From Sequoia sempervirens (lineage: Eukaryota; Streptophyta; Pinopsida; Cupressales; Cupressaceae), in assembly GCA_007258455.2 (NCBI GenBank), contig VDFB02321262.1:310001-374000 (forward strand): DNA of 64,000 nt, read 5' to 3'. Positions 46,499 to 58,498 of this stretch are shown here, piece after piece. Position numbers and translations under genes: made by a program. How positions within the stretch are numbered: position 1 is the stretch's first letter; each line of letters begins with the position of its first letter. The notes beneath the pieces are model-generated. The model saw only the letters and a program-made list of their open reading frames with translations. It was not told the origin of the DNA and did no database searches.

Positions 46499-46770
46499 TT
46501 TTAAGCCAAATCCGGGTTTTCACCTGGATCCGGGATTTTCCAGCTCTGGCGGATTTTCCCGGGCCCTGGTTCTCTGTCTGTTCCTGGCTGGATTCTCTGA
46601 TTCTGGGTTTCTGCCTGGATTCGGGATTTTCGGGTCCTGGCGGATTTTTTCGGACTTTGCCAAAATCCCGATCTTCGCCATTTCCCCAGTTTCTGCATTT
46701 CTGCAAAATTTTTGTCCATTCGGATTTCCGCATATTCTGAGATTTTCCAAAATTCCGTTTTGGGCTCGGG
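46499..46770 (+). repeat. CCGG-rich minisatellite in the giant LTR
   Basis: Imperfect units with CCGGGTTTTCACC, CCGGGATTTTCC and GGCGGATTTTCCCGGG motifs. Similar to 36716-37090 and placed equally in the LTR. Minus-strand frames through it (KIRQDPKIPNPG-like repeats) are by-products. Confidence 0.75.
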
Positions 46771-48158
46771 TTTCTGGATTTGTCAGAAGTGTCTTGTCGC
46801 TCATTAATGCCGAGGTACCTTTGCTCAGATGAGTATATGGGAAGATTTAGGGCATTTTTAACATCATTCTGACTTCACTACTCACTTGCTTTTGCTCGGG
46901 CGATTAGAAATTCTCATTTGTGCTTTGAAGATTGATTTGGATTGTTTGCGTGCGAATTGATTGGAACCCTGCTGGTTAAAGTTTTCATTGCTAAGGACGC
47001 ACTTGTTTCATGGTTTCTTCCTCGAGCTCGAATTTCATCCGCTCTGATCCATGGTAGGTTGCCGTTGGCCCCTTTCATTTATTTGCTTGATGATTGAGTG
47101 TTTCTGCGCTGATTGATGATAATTTCGGGTCGGCCCTTGCTTGATTTTGATCCCGTATTTATAGAATTTGGGTTTGATCCGTTTTCTTTGTGAAACCACA
47201 TTACCCATGCCCTATGAGCTTGTATTTGCCTATTAAAATAATGGGTGCATCCGTTTGAGGGGTTCTGGGTTAGATTATTTACCCTCTTAGTGCGAAATCT
47301 GCCATATTGTGCGAAGTTAGGGTTTTCTTCGGTGTTTTGCTTAGAGCGGAAAATTCATTATAGTTGAGCGATCTTGTCCTTGTATCACGCTGACCCCCGT
47401 CCTGTGAGAATTCAGAGTGCTTTAGGTTAATCGTTGATTGATATTTTAAACCTTGGAGTTCCCCTGGTTTTAATGGCGAAGGTCTGGTTATTTAAATTAG
47501 GGCATCATTGTTTTGGTGTAGGGATTCATCTTTTGAGAGCCTTCGAGAATTTGAAATCCTTTGCATTCAGAGTTTTGTTGATTACCATCAGTTTTGAGAC
47601 CATTGGAACTCAGGTAGAGGAGATCCCATGATCATTTGGCTGTTGGTTCGCGTTTCGCTGTTTATCGAGTTTCCGAGGTCCTCGTAGAATTCCTCCGCTC
47701 TCGGATTTTCCCGATTTAGGCTTATTCCGTGGGCTGGGGTAATTCCCGAAACATTTTGAACTGTCCGCGAAAATCCGCCCCATCCAGATTTTTCCGGTTT
47801 TCCTGTCTGGCTTTGTCCCGTTTGTTTTTTCAGAGATAGGATTGATGGAGTGAACACTAAATGCTTATTTCTTGTTACCAATGCATGAATTTCATGATAA
47901 TCTAATGATTCTTGGCTGTATTAATGATTTGTTTGACTAATCATGTCTTGGCGACAGGAATCCGTCTGGGTCGGATTTCTCCAAAATTCTGCCTCGACGG
48001 GATTTTCCCAGATTGCGATATTTTCCCGGACTTCGTTGTTTTTCCGGATCTTCAAAGGATTAGCAGTTGTGATGGATTTTGATTGATTTACATGATTTGT
48101 GCTAACCTTTTGGATAGGAATATGCCTAATAATTGAATACTAATGGTGTCTTTTGTGA
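46771..48158 (+). other. Spacer between minisatellite and LTR gene
   Basis: 1.4 kb without an extended frame. A short ATG-led frame at 47010-47053 ends at a donor-like ATG/GTAGGT, and an acceptor-like TGAATGCAG lies at 48156-48164. Joined, the phases do not agree with the downstream frame, so a spliced first exon is possible but not shown. CGG/CCGG motifs recur at 47690-48050. Confidence 0.45.
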
Positions 48159-51100
48159 ATGCAGGCCAAACCAAGCAAGGCTGCTACCAAAAAATCTAAG
48201 GGTGGCTCGGAGGGGTCATCTATTTATGAGGCAGAACGATTGAGACTAGATATGAAGAGCCAGCTTCCTGAGAGCAGGATATCCTCTGTATGGTCTGAAG
48301 TATCTGATACCAATGTGGGAGCTTGGAGGTATGAATAGTTTAAACAGAGGACAGCGGAGAAGGATCTGTCAGCCCTGAGGCAAGGAATGATGAAATCCGG
48401 ACTGGTGCATGTGGCAGGCTTCCCTCTGGCAATTCAATGCTATGAGTTGATTCTCGAGTGCGCCAAGTAGTATGACTTTGATACACAAAGGGTGGTTAGT
48501 ACCGATGGAAGAGTTCTGGCGAACTTCAGTCCTGTTTCTATTTCACAAGCTTTCAACATGCCGGATCTACCTTCTGTATGTTCTCTAAACATAGACACAG
48601 CCAAAACATACTATGAGAATGAGCCAACCAAGGCTCAACAGATGATTAACTCCTGGTTGGAGAAGCTGAAATCGCATCACTCTAAGTTGCCCAAGCAATT
48701 ACATAGAATTAAATTCAAATCACATATTTATGATGCGATAACATTCCTAAGTAGGGTAGCAGGGTTGAAGGCTGTTGGAGTATTGGAAAACTGGATGGTG
48801 CACGTAATTAGCAAGATTGAACAGGGCACCAATTATCACTGGGCCGGGCTTATTAGCTCTGAAATTGATAAGCAGCTAAGGAATGTCTTGGAGACCAAGA
48901 AGCTCACCATGTCCTCATATGTGGTGTATGTATTAGCCAGATTCTACCCATACAGGGGTTTGAATCCACAAGGGACGTTGGGTCAGGACATAATCTATGA
49001 AGTTTACCCGGAGCTACATCTAGGACACAAGGACTACCGGAGAGCCAACGATGCCTTCACGATGCATATTACCCGAATGCTACAGAATGCTGAGCACATG
49101 AGGTTGTCAGATGGAGCCAAAGGGATGATAAAGAACTACGGAGCCTGGTTCATCCAATTCCCCACCTTCACCTACCTTAGAATTGATGGATGTCCGGTTG
49201 CTCCATATAGGTTACCTTGATATCCTACCGATCACCTTGTGCTATTAGAGATTGTTAGACAGATTTGTGAATTTGATGCTGTGGTAAAGAGGGAAAAGCA
49301 CAAGACAGGCTTTGGTGGAGACTTCCCTCTTGGGATTGGTGTAGCAGAAGTGTTCCCTTCTATCCAATCCGCCCACACTGCATGAGAGGAACTAGCAGCA
49401 TATGGTTTCTCCTTCCACTCTAAAAGGATGAACTTTGACATAACTGGAGAAGCACAGAAGAGCGCCACTAGGGAGTATAGGCATAAGGATGATCTAGAAG
49501 ACTATTGGGTCAATATCAAAGATGACCTTGAGGCCAGAAAGAAGAGGTACTCCAGGCTCCCTGTGCAGGCAGTCAGAAAATACAATGTCAAGTTGATCCT
49601 GGATCAGTTGGAAGATGATGGAAATTTGGTACAGGACCACGCCTATGAAGCTGTGAAAGACAGGCTGGTTGGGGATATCAATTGGAATGAGGATGAGGTT
49701 ACAGAATTGGAAGATCTGATGGACCTGGTTATGAAATACACTTATTCTTGGTTAAAGCACAAAGTTTGGGAGATGGAGAATGAGAAGGTAACCTGCACCT
49801 TCAATTTGATGGGCAATCTTAACCCCATGTCTACTTCAGAGGAATCTGGGGAAGATGACCCCAAAGGGAAAACCACGAAGAGCTCTCCTTTTAAGATAAA
49901 GATTAGAGGCCCCAAGGAAAGTGAGCCTGAGACAAAGAGGAAGCCGAAAGGAAAGAGAAGATGGAAGACTCTGACGATCAGTAGGTCTTCTGATGAGGAA
50001 GAGTCAGGAAAAGCAGAAGAGGAGGATGTTCCTCCACCACCGAAGAAGACCCGAACAACCAGAACTTCGAAGAAGAGGAGTCAAGAGGCATCAAAGGATG
50101 AGCCTCCTATTGTCGATGTGGAGAGCTCAGGAGGGGAGAAAGCCAAAGTCTACACAAGGAGATCCAGGAATCCCTCTCCAAAGGACGCTGTGCTGAAGGC
50201 AGATCCTTCGCCAAAGTCACCGACTACAGAACCATCCAAGGCTGTTTCTCCTCCACCAAGCATACATGAAGAGGAAATTCCGGCAGAGCATGAAACTAGC
50301 GGAGAAGTAGAGCCCTTCAAGGAAGGGACACTTTTTGGTGAGGCAGCTGAGCTGGAAGTTGAGAAGGAGGGGGAACGACATACTTCTCCACTGGTCCAAT
50401 ATGAGGATTCTCCGGAAAGTGACAAAGGTCACAGATCACCTGAGCCGGAAGAGAACATCCCTGTGAGAACCCCATCACCGGTGCAGCCAGAGGTGGAGTT
50501 TGATGAGGGCGATCAAGGTGAGCAGTTCCCTGAGAATGAGGAAGACAAAATGGCTGCAGAGGAAGAGGAAAAAATGACAGAACAGCCGGAAGAAGCAAAA
50601 ACAGAAGAAATCCGGGTGGAGCCTACAGCCCCAGACTGGTTAGAAAAAGAGCTTGCAAGAAAGAAGCAAGTGGTTGTTGAAGACACTCCCTTGGATTGGG
50701 ATGAAATGCTGTCAAAGATCAGAAAGGGAAAGAAAAGAAAGGCGAAAAAGGTGGTTTCAAGGGTGGAAAGAGATGAAACGAATAACAAGGTTATCCATAT
50801 TGCCACCCCTGCTGCAGACAAAACAAGAGAAGAAGTCACCGGTCAGGACTACCATGTTCAGACTATCAACCTTGGGCCTGCATCCATGGAGCAGGATATA
50901 GAGGAGTTTGAAGGCTCCAGTGCTGTGATGGTTGGTAGGTTGAGGAGGGAGACCCAGACCAAGCAGGAGTTGAAAAAGGAAAATGAAAGGTTAAGGAAAT
51001 GCTTGGAAGAGATAATGAAACCCTTGCAATCCCTCCATCCTTCTTCATCTACCACCCCTTGTTTCTTACCCAAGGAAACAATCTCCGAAATTGAGAAGAT

Positions 51101-51770
51101 GAAAGCCTCAGCCCAAGCTGTAATAGATTAGCTGATGAGTGTGCAAACAAAGGGAGATGATACCATCAAAGACATCCTTTCTGTTGGGAAGGATGCAATC
51201 TGGGCCAAGGAGCTATTAGAGCATGTGCTGTCTCAGGACAAGGAGGATATGGACCTCTTACTGCAGAAATCAAGAGTCATAATAGGACATGGCAAAGATC
51301 AATTACTTGCAGATGGCATCCTTCCTTCTTCCAAATTGGATGAACCTTGGGAATGGTTCGAGGCTCTGCAAATTAGGCAGAAGGCCATGAAAAAGATCCT
51401 GAAACTGAAGAAATCAATTGATGGGGATCTCACTAGTATCTATGATGGATGCATTGCCTTCTTTGAGGTGATGACTGGAAGGAGGAAGATAGCCCCAAAA
51501 TATCTAGGTCTGGAACAGCTGAAGGAGTGGTGGCATGAAGTTTATGCCCCTGATGCGGAAAGTGTTGTAACCGGCCACCAACTTGATGATGCAGCTACCT
51601 ACTTGGTTGTAATGGATAAGTATATGGCCAGCAAGGAAGATTGGAATAAGACTGTTGAACAGTCCAAAGAGGAGATTGACTCCATTAAATGCCGACTTAG
51701 GGTATTACCTTTGCCACCTGTCACCGCGTTGGATGGAATATTCTTGAGGGTCCAAGGGTCATCGGTTTAG
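48159..51770 (+). pseudogene. LTR-resident gene, ~1203 codons, unknown function
   Basis: One frame from ATG 48159 (preceded in frame by TGA) to TAG 51768-51770, with five internal stops: TAG 48336, TAG 48468, TGA 49218, TGA 49383, TAG 51129, and no frameshift. Each can arise by one C-to-T or G-to-A change from CAG, TGG or CGA. Residues 1-~420 look globular (VWSEVSDTN; FSPVSISQAFNMPDLPS; FLSRVAGLKAVGVLENWM; VVYVLARFYPYRGLNP). Residues ~555-890 are low-complexity, with Ser/Glu/Lys/Pro and basic clusters (KRKPKGKRR, GKKRKAKK) that could be nuclear signals. A coiled coil follows (KQELKKENERLRKCLEEI, ~930-955), then a helical C-terminus (991-1203). No gag, pol or env motif. The N-terminal pattern resembles plant retroelement accessory ORFs. 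Function unknown. Confidence 0.8.
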
Positions 51771-51928
51771 AGGAAGGATAAGGGAAGTGGCAGTTAATGC
51801 CTATTTCAAGATTTGTGCTTCCCTATTATCATAGGGCATGCATTGGACCGGACTTCATTGGGGACTGTGTCAAGGACGGCCTTGATGGTGATTGGCATTT
51901 AATGTGTGCCTTAGTTTGATTCTTCCTT
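51771..51928 (+). other. Short spacer after the LTR gene
   Basis: About 160 bp between the ORF stop and the paired GGCCGAC motifs. No frame; contains CATTTAATG, also found near the matching place in the solo LTR (37767) and the Tat LTR (10599). Confidence 0.5.
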
Positions 51929-52011
51929 GGCCGACCTGTTTTGGCGGTTTTGTTATTATTTTGTAAAAATGTTTGGCTAGGCCGACATGTCTTGAGATTT
52001 GCTATAAATGG
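51929..52011 (+). promoter_or_regulatory. Probable promoter of the giant LTR
   Basis: GGCCGACCTGTT at 51929 and GGCCGACATGTC at 51980 precede CTATAAATGG at 52002. This pattern is shared with 37804-37877 and, in weaker form, with 10636-10706. It puts the ORF in U3, upstream of the transcription start, so in a full element only the 3' LTR copy would lie within the main transcript. Confidence 0.55.
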
Positions 52012-52884
52012 GCATTCTTGCCTCATTGTAAAGGGTTAGCTAGAAGACATTAGAAATAAAAGAGAAAAAGCTAGAGTATTTTGTAATAGGAGTAGTATTC
52101 AATTTCTTGAAGCAAATACTGTATCAGAACAGTGGAATTGTTGCAGCATTTTGGTGATTAATACAATTGAAGACATTGTGGTTTTCCTGGTGCAATCTCT
52201 TGTGTTATTCCATCTTGCATGGTTCCTGTTGTTTTATGTTTTAAATTGCTTGAAGATTTAGGGTTAATGTTCAAAATTAGATTAGTTTTAATTTGGTGAA
52301 TGATGTTTGTGATTTCATATTTGGAATGTTTGTAGCAATCTCTGGTCTATACTCCCAGTAACTATCTGATTGTAGTAGGCTGGTGAAGTCAACCTAGACC
52401 GAATATTTATTTGTGCTTAAGTTCGATTGTAGATGCATGTATATGATTTGAAAATCTATATACCTTAGAAGATTGCACCGTTCTTGTAAGATTGCATTGT
52501 GGGTCAATCAGGAACTGGTTATTTGAGATTGGTCCATTCCAGATATCTGTCATTTGCATTGTTCATTCTAGGAATAGTTTAGATCTTATTCAATCCTTGC
52601 ACCCTTGTCTTTTGCTATTTCTTTATTATCCGGTTAGATTTAGGATTTAAGATCATCAAATTGCAAGATCTGATCAGTGGAAAGATACAGTTTGCTTGTA
52701 GTAAGGTTCGATTGTGATTACCAGCATTTCACATATTATCTGAGTTGTTTATGCATTGTTATGACCTAACACCCGAGAGACCTTGGGGTGATTTTTAGCG
52801 ATTTATAGTTGAAAATAACCTTTCAAGAGAGATAGAATATTGCATTCTGTCTGAGTTGTTGCTGTGCAGAAAACACCATCAACA
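52012..52884 (+). repeat. R/U5 part of the giant LTR
   Basis: Matches 37878-38796 along its length (GAAGACATTGTGGTTTTCC, GATTACCAGCATTT..., GAGACCTTGGGGTGATTTT) and more weakly the U5 of the Tat LTR. Non-coding. Confidence 0.8.
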
Positions 52885-52889
52885 ACTAT

Positions 52890-55800
52890 ATCTTGCATTT
52901 TCTGTAGAAAGCTACTCTAACTCGGGCTTGTATGAATACATTATGTTGTGGGAATATTATGAAAGCTTTCTGAATATACTCTCCACTATAGGTCATGGCA
53001 TCATCTTGTACATTTCCTGGCAGTGATATTATAAAATGCTTTCTTACATGGTCTTCTAGGCTTGTTGCTTGTCATACTCACTGTGCCTTTGATGAGGAAC
53101 TTTGTGCCCTTATGTTGTTAGAGTTTCCAAAGATGCATGAAGAAACAACACTATGGCATATGTGTAATAACTCAACATCTTCTTTACACAGATCAATTCC
53201 TGTGTTCAATGATCCTTCAGGCCCCTGTAATCTATTAAAATATTATATGTGAATGAATTAGGTTTCACATTTTCATGCCCCATCATTTCTAATAGTATTT
53301 TCTCAAAATATTCTTGAGCTTTACAAATGCCATGTTCCTTGGAAACCAAGGCCAAGTAAATTGAATGCTCATTCTATCTGCCTAGGTCAATTCCATACTG
53401 ACTTCTACCAACCAACACATCATAATCAAATCACATTTTCATTTGTTTAAATTGCATTATGAGATTTTCAGAAATTTCCAACAATTTTTTAATCCATTTT
53501 GCAATTTTCTTTTGCAATAGGGCTTACAATATCATTTATTATCCCATGGGAAGGATTTGGCATCACTGTTTCCACATTTTGAAGGAATTTTGTGTCTCAA
53601 CAGGGGTTAGGGAAGATAGTGGCGGTAACAAATTCTCTACAACTTCATAATCCATTTAATTAATGAATCTTGTTTATGAATTCCACTCAAGCTTAGTGTG
53701 CATGTGATAAATGAATATCTTGGGAAATCTCTACATTACAATTCCTCATCATTTCCATAACATTAGCTCTTCTCTGTGATTCTATTTGATTGAAACGACC
53801 TTTAGATGTGCTATTTCAAATCTCATTGTGTCATTCACTGTCCATAACACACGGTGCTCTCATTGCATGATTGTTTTGTCCTTTTGCATTTCATGATGAA
53901 GCACTTGTGATACTAGCAAGATCTTCCATTCCCAATGTATTCCACTACTTAGAGGACTATACATTTGGTAACATTCCCATAGCCATGACTCATGATTTGA
54001 TGGATATTTCACACCATTTACAATCCTAGATTTAAGATCTCACTATTTTGAAAACATTTTTATACAGAGACTTTCAAGTTTTGAAGAGAACCTTTCTGCA
54101 GTCATCCCTTTCATCAACACTAACACTATTGTCCTCTTTACATTGCATCATACATAACAATGTTCTTATTCTTTCATCATTAACTCTGTATACTATCCCT
54201 TAGCACTAGTAATTTACCTATTTCCATGCTTTGATCACTGTCAAAATTGAGACCTTCCATTTTAATGGCTTTTCAATGACAAATAACAGGAAATTTTGTG
54301 CATATTTTGTTCTCATGATGAATGACAGTCATTGTATTACTATGCACTATGATGTATGTTTCTTTAGCTATGCCATTGTGCCTCTCCTCAAACCATCATG
54401 CATTGATTGTTTATCAGAGTGTGCACTATAGTTGTTTGTGAATACTCATTGTATTAGTAGCAAGATGATTATCAATGCACATTAGTTACTCATCTGCATC
54501 AATGTGCTTTCCTTATTTTGCATTGCTCTTCGAGACAACATACTGTCATAGTGGCTTTGGCCTTGCATTCAATTATTCTTATGCCATATTCTATCCTTAC
54601 TATCCATGAGCACTTACTGTCTTCCCTTCAAAATGCATATAGTTGTTTCAACACATTGCACTTCTTTATTCATTTTGCAAAGGGAACCATTTGATATAAA
54701 TAAACTGCATGTCACTTCAAGTGACCTCTTTCATCTATCCACCATATGACTTGATCGATGGTACATGTAAATGCATATTTTCATGAAATTACTGCCCATT
54801 CAAGAGTCATGGCCTGCTGATTGCATTTTGACAATGCTTGATACCTATTCTTGAAACCAAGAAAGCTCCCTTTACTGCCCTATAACATGTACTCAATATT
54901 GTTGTCCCTTCATGACATGTAGCATGATTTTTTGGTGTCCTTGTCATGAGATCATTGTTGATGTCTCCTTATCCACCTAAGACCGCCCTTTGCAAACTCT
55001 TAAAAGTTATTCTTATACTCACTTGGCATCACTTTTTCTTTAATCCTATTGGGAAGACATGTGTCATTTATGATGATGACCTAAAAGCTCACCATCCTAG
55101 GTGATATGTGGCTGTCCAATAGGATTGAGGTGAGATGGACTTGATAGTACCTTGAACTGTTCCTTCTTGTTTCCCCATATTCCTCATGATGGCTTTAAGC
55201 ATGCCTTGATTTCTCCTTCATTATTTTAAGAGATGCATAATTGAACTTGATGCATCTTTGAAATCACTTTCTTCATTTAATGAAATGGATCATGGATCCA
55301 CTTAAGATGATTGAAAGACATGTCCAACAAAATGTAACTTCCTCTTGACATGATGGAAACCATATAACTAATTCATTATGAAAAGATGAAGTATGAACTC
55401 TTGACAACTCAAATTATGTGTTGCATCTTTTGAATCTGATAATGAAAGTTGATCATCTGGTGTGATTCCATATTGATTTAATGCATTAATAGCATGTCTA
55501 TCATCAGAGGGAGCATACTGAGCTCTACCCTCTTAAAAAATTAGATGGAGCATGCTGAGCTCTACCCTCATGGGAGCCCCATTTACCCCACATGTTGTAA
55601 TTAGTTGAATCAAAACAGTAACAAGACTTGTCCTAAATCTGTACAAGGAACAAATAGTTAGATAAAAAAAGCATATCATAGGTGTGTTTGATCACTCCTT
55701 TCTTATTTTTAGGGACACTTATGGTATGCTGCTATTTTAATGCTTGTAGACATTAGATTACACATTTATGGATGTTTTGCATATGATTTTGATCAGGGAT

Positions 55801-56289
55801 CTTTCATTTCTCTAACAAGATTATTTTTATCCAATGCAAGAAACCTAGGAGCAACGAGGAGGGTGAAAAATGGAAGTAGAGGAGCATAGTAGGATCAAAA
55901 TGATGTGAGGCCCAGTGAACGAGGTTTGTCATTCCACTAGGCAATGACGAGTCCCTTTTCATGTTATATGCAATTTATTTTTGTTATCCATATGTGTATG
56001 ATCTCTTCTTTACTAGCATTAGGATAGCCAGTCCCTTGGCTTGTGAGGGACATTTATACGCTCATGATTATCAATAAAGATTAAATTTTCAATACATATT
56101 GGTTCTCTTTCTTATTTGTCTGTAATTGCAACACTGGAATAAAATGCAATCTATTTTTTGGCAATCTCTTTCATGCATATTGATGAACTTAGTAGAATAT
56201 AATGTATCTTTTAATGTTTAAATGAAAAACACCAAAAGAATAAACACTAAGTTACCTGATTTGAGCTAAAAGCTAAAAATTAGGTAACA
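52890..56289. other. Non-coding right part of the unknown insertion
   Basis: 3.4 kb, AT-rich, with many short T-rich CAT/ATG-containing words but no coding frame. A near-duplicate GGAGCATRCTGAGCTCTACCCTC occurs at about 55509 and 55546. The right end has an inverted repeat GTTACCT...AGGTAAC (56254-56288). Nothing else recognised. Confidence 0.6.
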
Positions 56290-56600
56290 CCAACAAAACA
56301 TGGCATACATCCATAGGAATGATATCACACAAAACTTCATCATGATAATTTCCTATCTTCAATTTCACCAAATATTATTCACTTACTAGTATCTTATGCT
56401 CATCTTGAATCCATGCTATCTGATAGGGCTTTGGGTGTTTCAATCTTTCCAACTTCAATTTGGTCACCATTTCTTTAGAAACCAAGTTCTCAGAGCTTCC
56501 ACTATTCACAATCACTCTGCAAAATTCACCAACTACCTTGCATCTGGTCCAGAACAAATTCCTTCTCTATAACAATTCATGCTCCATCTCACTTTGACAC
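56290..56600 (-). pseudogene. pol: Aspartic protease of the chromovirus-type gypsy
   Basis: Active site reads VIVNSGSSENLVS, with the catalytic Asp changed to Asn (usual pattern DSGSSENL). KLKLERLKHPKPYQIAWIQ and IPMDVCHVLL follow. The frame is cut at 56294 by the insertion and continues at 43856 with GRPWQYDKQ, which proves these two fragments were one gene. Confidence 0.88.
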
Positions 56601-57758
56601 AATACTCTTCTATTCACCAGCACTTCTCCCTCTTTCGATTTATTAGATGATCTGGCATGATCCTCCTCAAAAAGGTTGTTCTTCTACTGTTATCTATCTT
56701 TTTGCTTGCCTCTCCTTGATTACATTCAAATGCTCTATGTCCTTCTCCACCACACTTAAAACAAGTTCCCTTGAATACTCTTTTCTCCTGACCTCTATCA
56801 TCTTTTCTATAACCCTCATTTCGGCAACCGCCATATTCTCCTCTCTGGTAAGAGTTTCCATCATCTCTACAGTATGAATTATCATTCTTACTGACTTCCT
56901 TATCTTTATTCTGATCTACAAAAGATACTCACCCTCCTCCGGTAAAAGTTCTTCCTCTCTAAAATATTTCACCTCTTCCTCTCTGTCTCTACTCATGTAT
57001 TTTATTTAGCTTCTCTTATGCTTTTAGGGCACATTGATATGCCTCCTCCACACTTGACAACTTGATCAAACTGATCTCATCTTGTATAGACGACTTCAAG
57101 CCATTCACATATCTGGCTACTTGCTCAGTCTCATCCTCAAAATTTTTGGATCTGATATTCAACTTGTAGAACTCCTCAGTATACTCTATCACACTTGACT
57201 CCTTCTACTTCAAATTTTGTAACTTCCAGAACAAACTAATTTGATAATCTGCGGGCATAAACTTTGTCTTTAACTTATTCACCATCTGATCCCATGATTT
57301 TATCTTCTCCTTTCCTCTTCTTTTCCTAGATCTATCTACAAATGTTCCCACCCAAGGGATGCATTTCCTTTCAACTTTGTATAAGAAAATTTAACCTTCT
57401 TGTCTTCGGCGGTACCTTCAAAATCAAAATACTTCTCCATCTTCGTTATCCAATCAAGCAATTCATATGAATTCAACTTATCACTATAATCCAGTGGATT
57501 GAAATGTGGTTTAGTATTTATTTTGGTTAGAGCTCTTATGAAACTCTCTTCTCCCTAATCCAAGCCAAGTTGATTTTCTCTTTCCCCTTCTTCCTATTCT
57601 TCTACCTCTTAATCATTCTCATTATCAACTAATCAACCTCTCCTCTGGGTCATTTTGACTGCTTCTAATCTAGCAACAATTCCTCTCAACATCTCCATTA
57701 TAGTTGGGTCTGCATTTCCGCACACTCCATTTCCTCTACCATTTCTTCTTTCTACCAT
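56601..57758 (-). pseudogene. gag: Gag of the chromovirus-type gypsy
   Basis: Starts at ATG 57758 (VERRNGRGNG, then RLEAVKMTQRRG). LNSYELLDWITKMEKYFDFEG lies near 57400-57470, given here as ELLDWITKMEKYFDFEG. The zinc knuckle CFKCGGEGHRAFEC (CX2CX4HX4C) is intact at 56763-56722. Many stops and shifts occur in between. Confidence 0.82.
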
Positions 57759-57867
57759 ATTTACACAAGTCCTATGCAGCTGCAGGTTGGATCCTCAGTT
57801 CGCCACTCCACAACAAATCTTTGAGAGGACTCTGTAAAATTTGACAATCTCTCACAAAATAAACCTT

Positions 57868-58498
57868 GCTCTTATACTAATTTGGTGCAGTCGCAGTAGG
57901 AGGGTCCTCAAAGAGAATATTCCAAACCGTGTAGCAAGAGTTACACAACATAAGCCACATGGAAAATGGAGGAAAATGCAGATTCAAACATTCATATTAC
58001 TAGAAATTTAAGTTACAATTAGCCGGCAACATTCAAGTTCATAGATTGGGCTCATAGGCTTGATACAACATGCTCGAAATACAATATTCCTATATGCTCC
58101 TTAATACAAGAAGAAATATTACATATAAAATCCCATATTCATCTACTTAGCAACCTAATGATCTATTATAATGATTTATATCACATCCTGAGATCTAGAA
58201 TCTTTCGCGTCGGCCAAAGATCATTACAATCTCTAATGAAGGAAACGTAACGTGTGCGTGAAATAGGTTGGCCTTAAATTTGAATTTCTCCTCGACAGGT
58301 GCATAGGATGAAGTGTGGACCTAAATTAAGGTCGGGGAAACTCCATGTAACAATTTGGAACACATCGCAAGGATCCGCAAGTTACGGGAAGGATCCACAA
58401 GAGACAAAACTAGTTGTTAGGCTCGAAACTGCTTTGGTGCTTGGTCCTAGAAACTGTCACTTAACCCAAAAGCAATAACTTTCCGAAAAAAGATCCAA
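57868..58498 (-). repeat. Primer site and 5' LTR of the chromovirus-type gypsy
   Basis: Minus strand ATTAGTATAAGAGC at about 57881-57868 resembles TTGGTATCAGAGC of Met-tRNA sites. The LTR then begins (plus view) TGCAGTCGCAG at 57886. The far edge is unclear; I place it near the 18-bp palindrome ATTCTAAAATTTTAGAAT at 58500. No second LTR is in the window. Confidence 0.5.

Larger units (their letters stand above)
46339..52884 (+). mobile_element. Giant solo LTR (6.5 kb) that carries a ~1.2-kb-codon gene
   Basis: Perfect 5-bp duplication ACTAT on both sides (46334-46338, 52885-52889). Starts TGTTGTGCAGTTTTTGCACAC and ends GCAGAAAACACCATCAACA, the same ends as the solo LTR at 36532-38796. The module order also matches: terminal hairpin, CGCCCCAC, CCGG minisatellite, then paired GGCCGAC motifs with TATA and U5. 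In the middle, where the shorter LTR has an A/T-rich spacer, lies an ORF of about 1,203 codons. Neither end is repeated inside, so it is not an LTR-internal-LTR element. The same modules form the undoubted LTRs of the Tat element, which supports calling this an LTR. Confidence 0.8.
43857..56289. mobile_element. Large LTR-type insertion of unknown family, itself interrupted
   Basis: The chromovirus protease-RT frame is interrupted exactly between CCAAC at 43852-43856 and CCAAC at 56290-56294. The insert starts TATTAGTGATCC and ends AATTAGGTAACA. Read on the minus strand it starts TGTTACC and ends in TA, close to TG...CA with one decayed base. Subtracting the nested 46339-52884 unit and its target copy leaves about 5.9 kb. 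I see no coding domain and no repeated LTRs in it, so it may be a solo LTR or a non-coding LTR derivative. The minus-strand start has an inverted repeat (GTTACCT/AGGTAAC). Confidence 0.7.

Noticed and set aside
46494..46832. Frames on both strands near the start of the giant LTR
   Set aside because: Same minisatellite effect as at 36700; peptide repeats follow the DNA repeat.
47010..47053. Spliced first exon for the LTR gene
   Set aside because: Donor- and acceptor-like sites exist, but joining them does not keep the downstream frame; not claimed as a gene part.
50150..51073. Several minus-strand frames opposite the LTR gene
   Set aside because: Shadows of the acidic/Ser-rich coding region; no start context or motif of their own.
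46339..52884. Reading the 6.5-kb unit as an ordinary LTR-internal-LTR element or DNA transposon
   Set aside because: Neither terminal sequence recurs inside, there are no long terminal inverted repeats, and the 5-bp duplication and TG...CA ends match LTR insertion.
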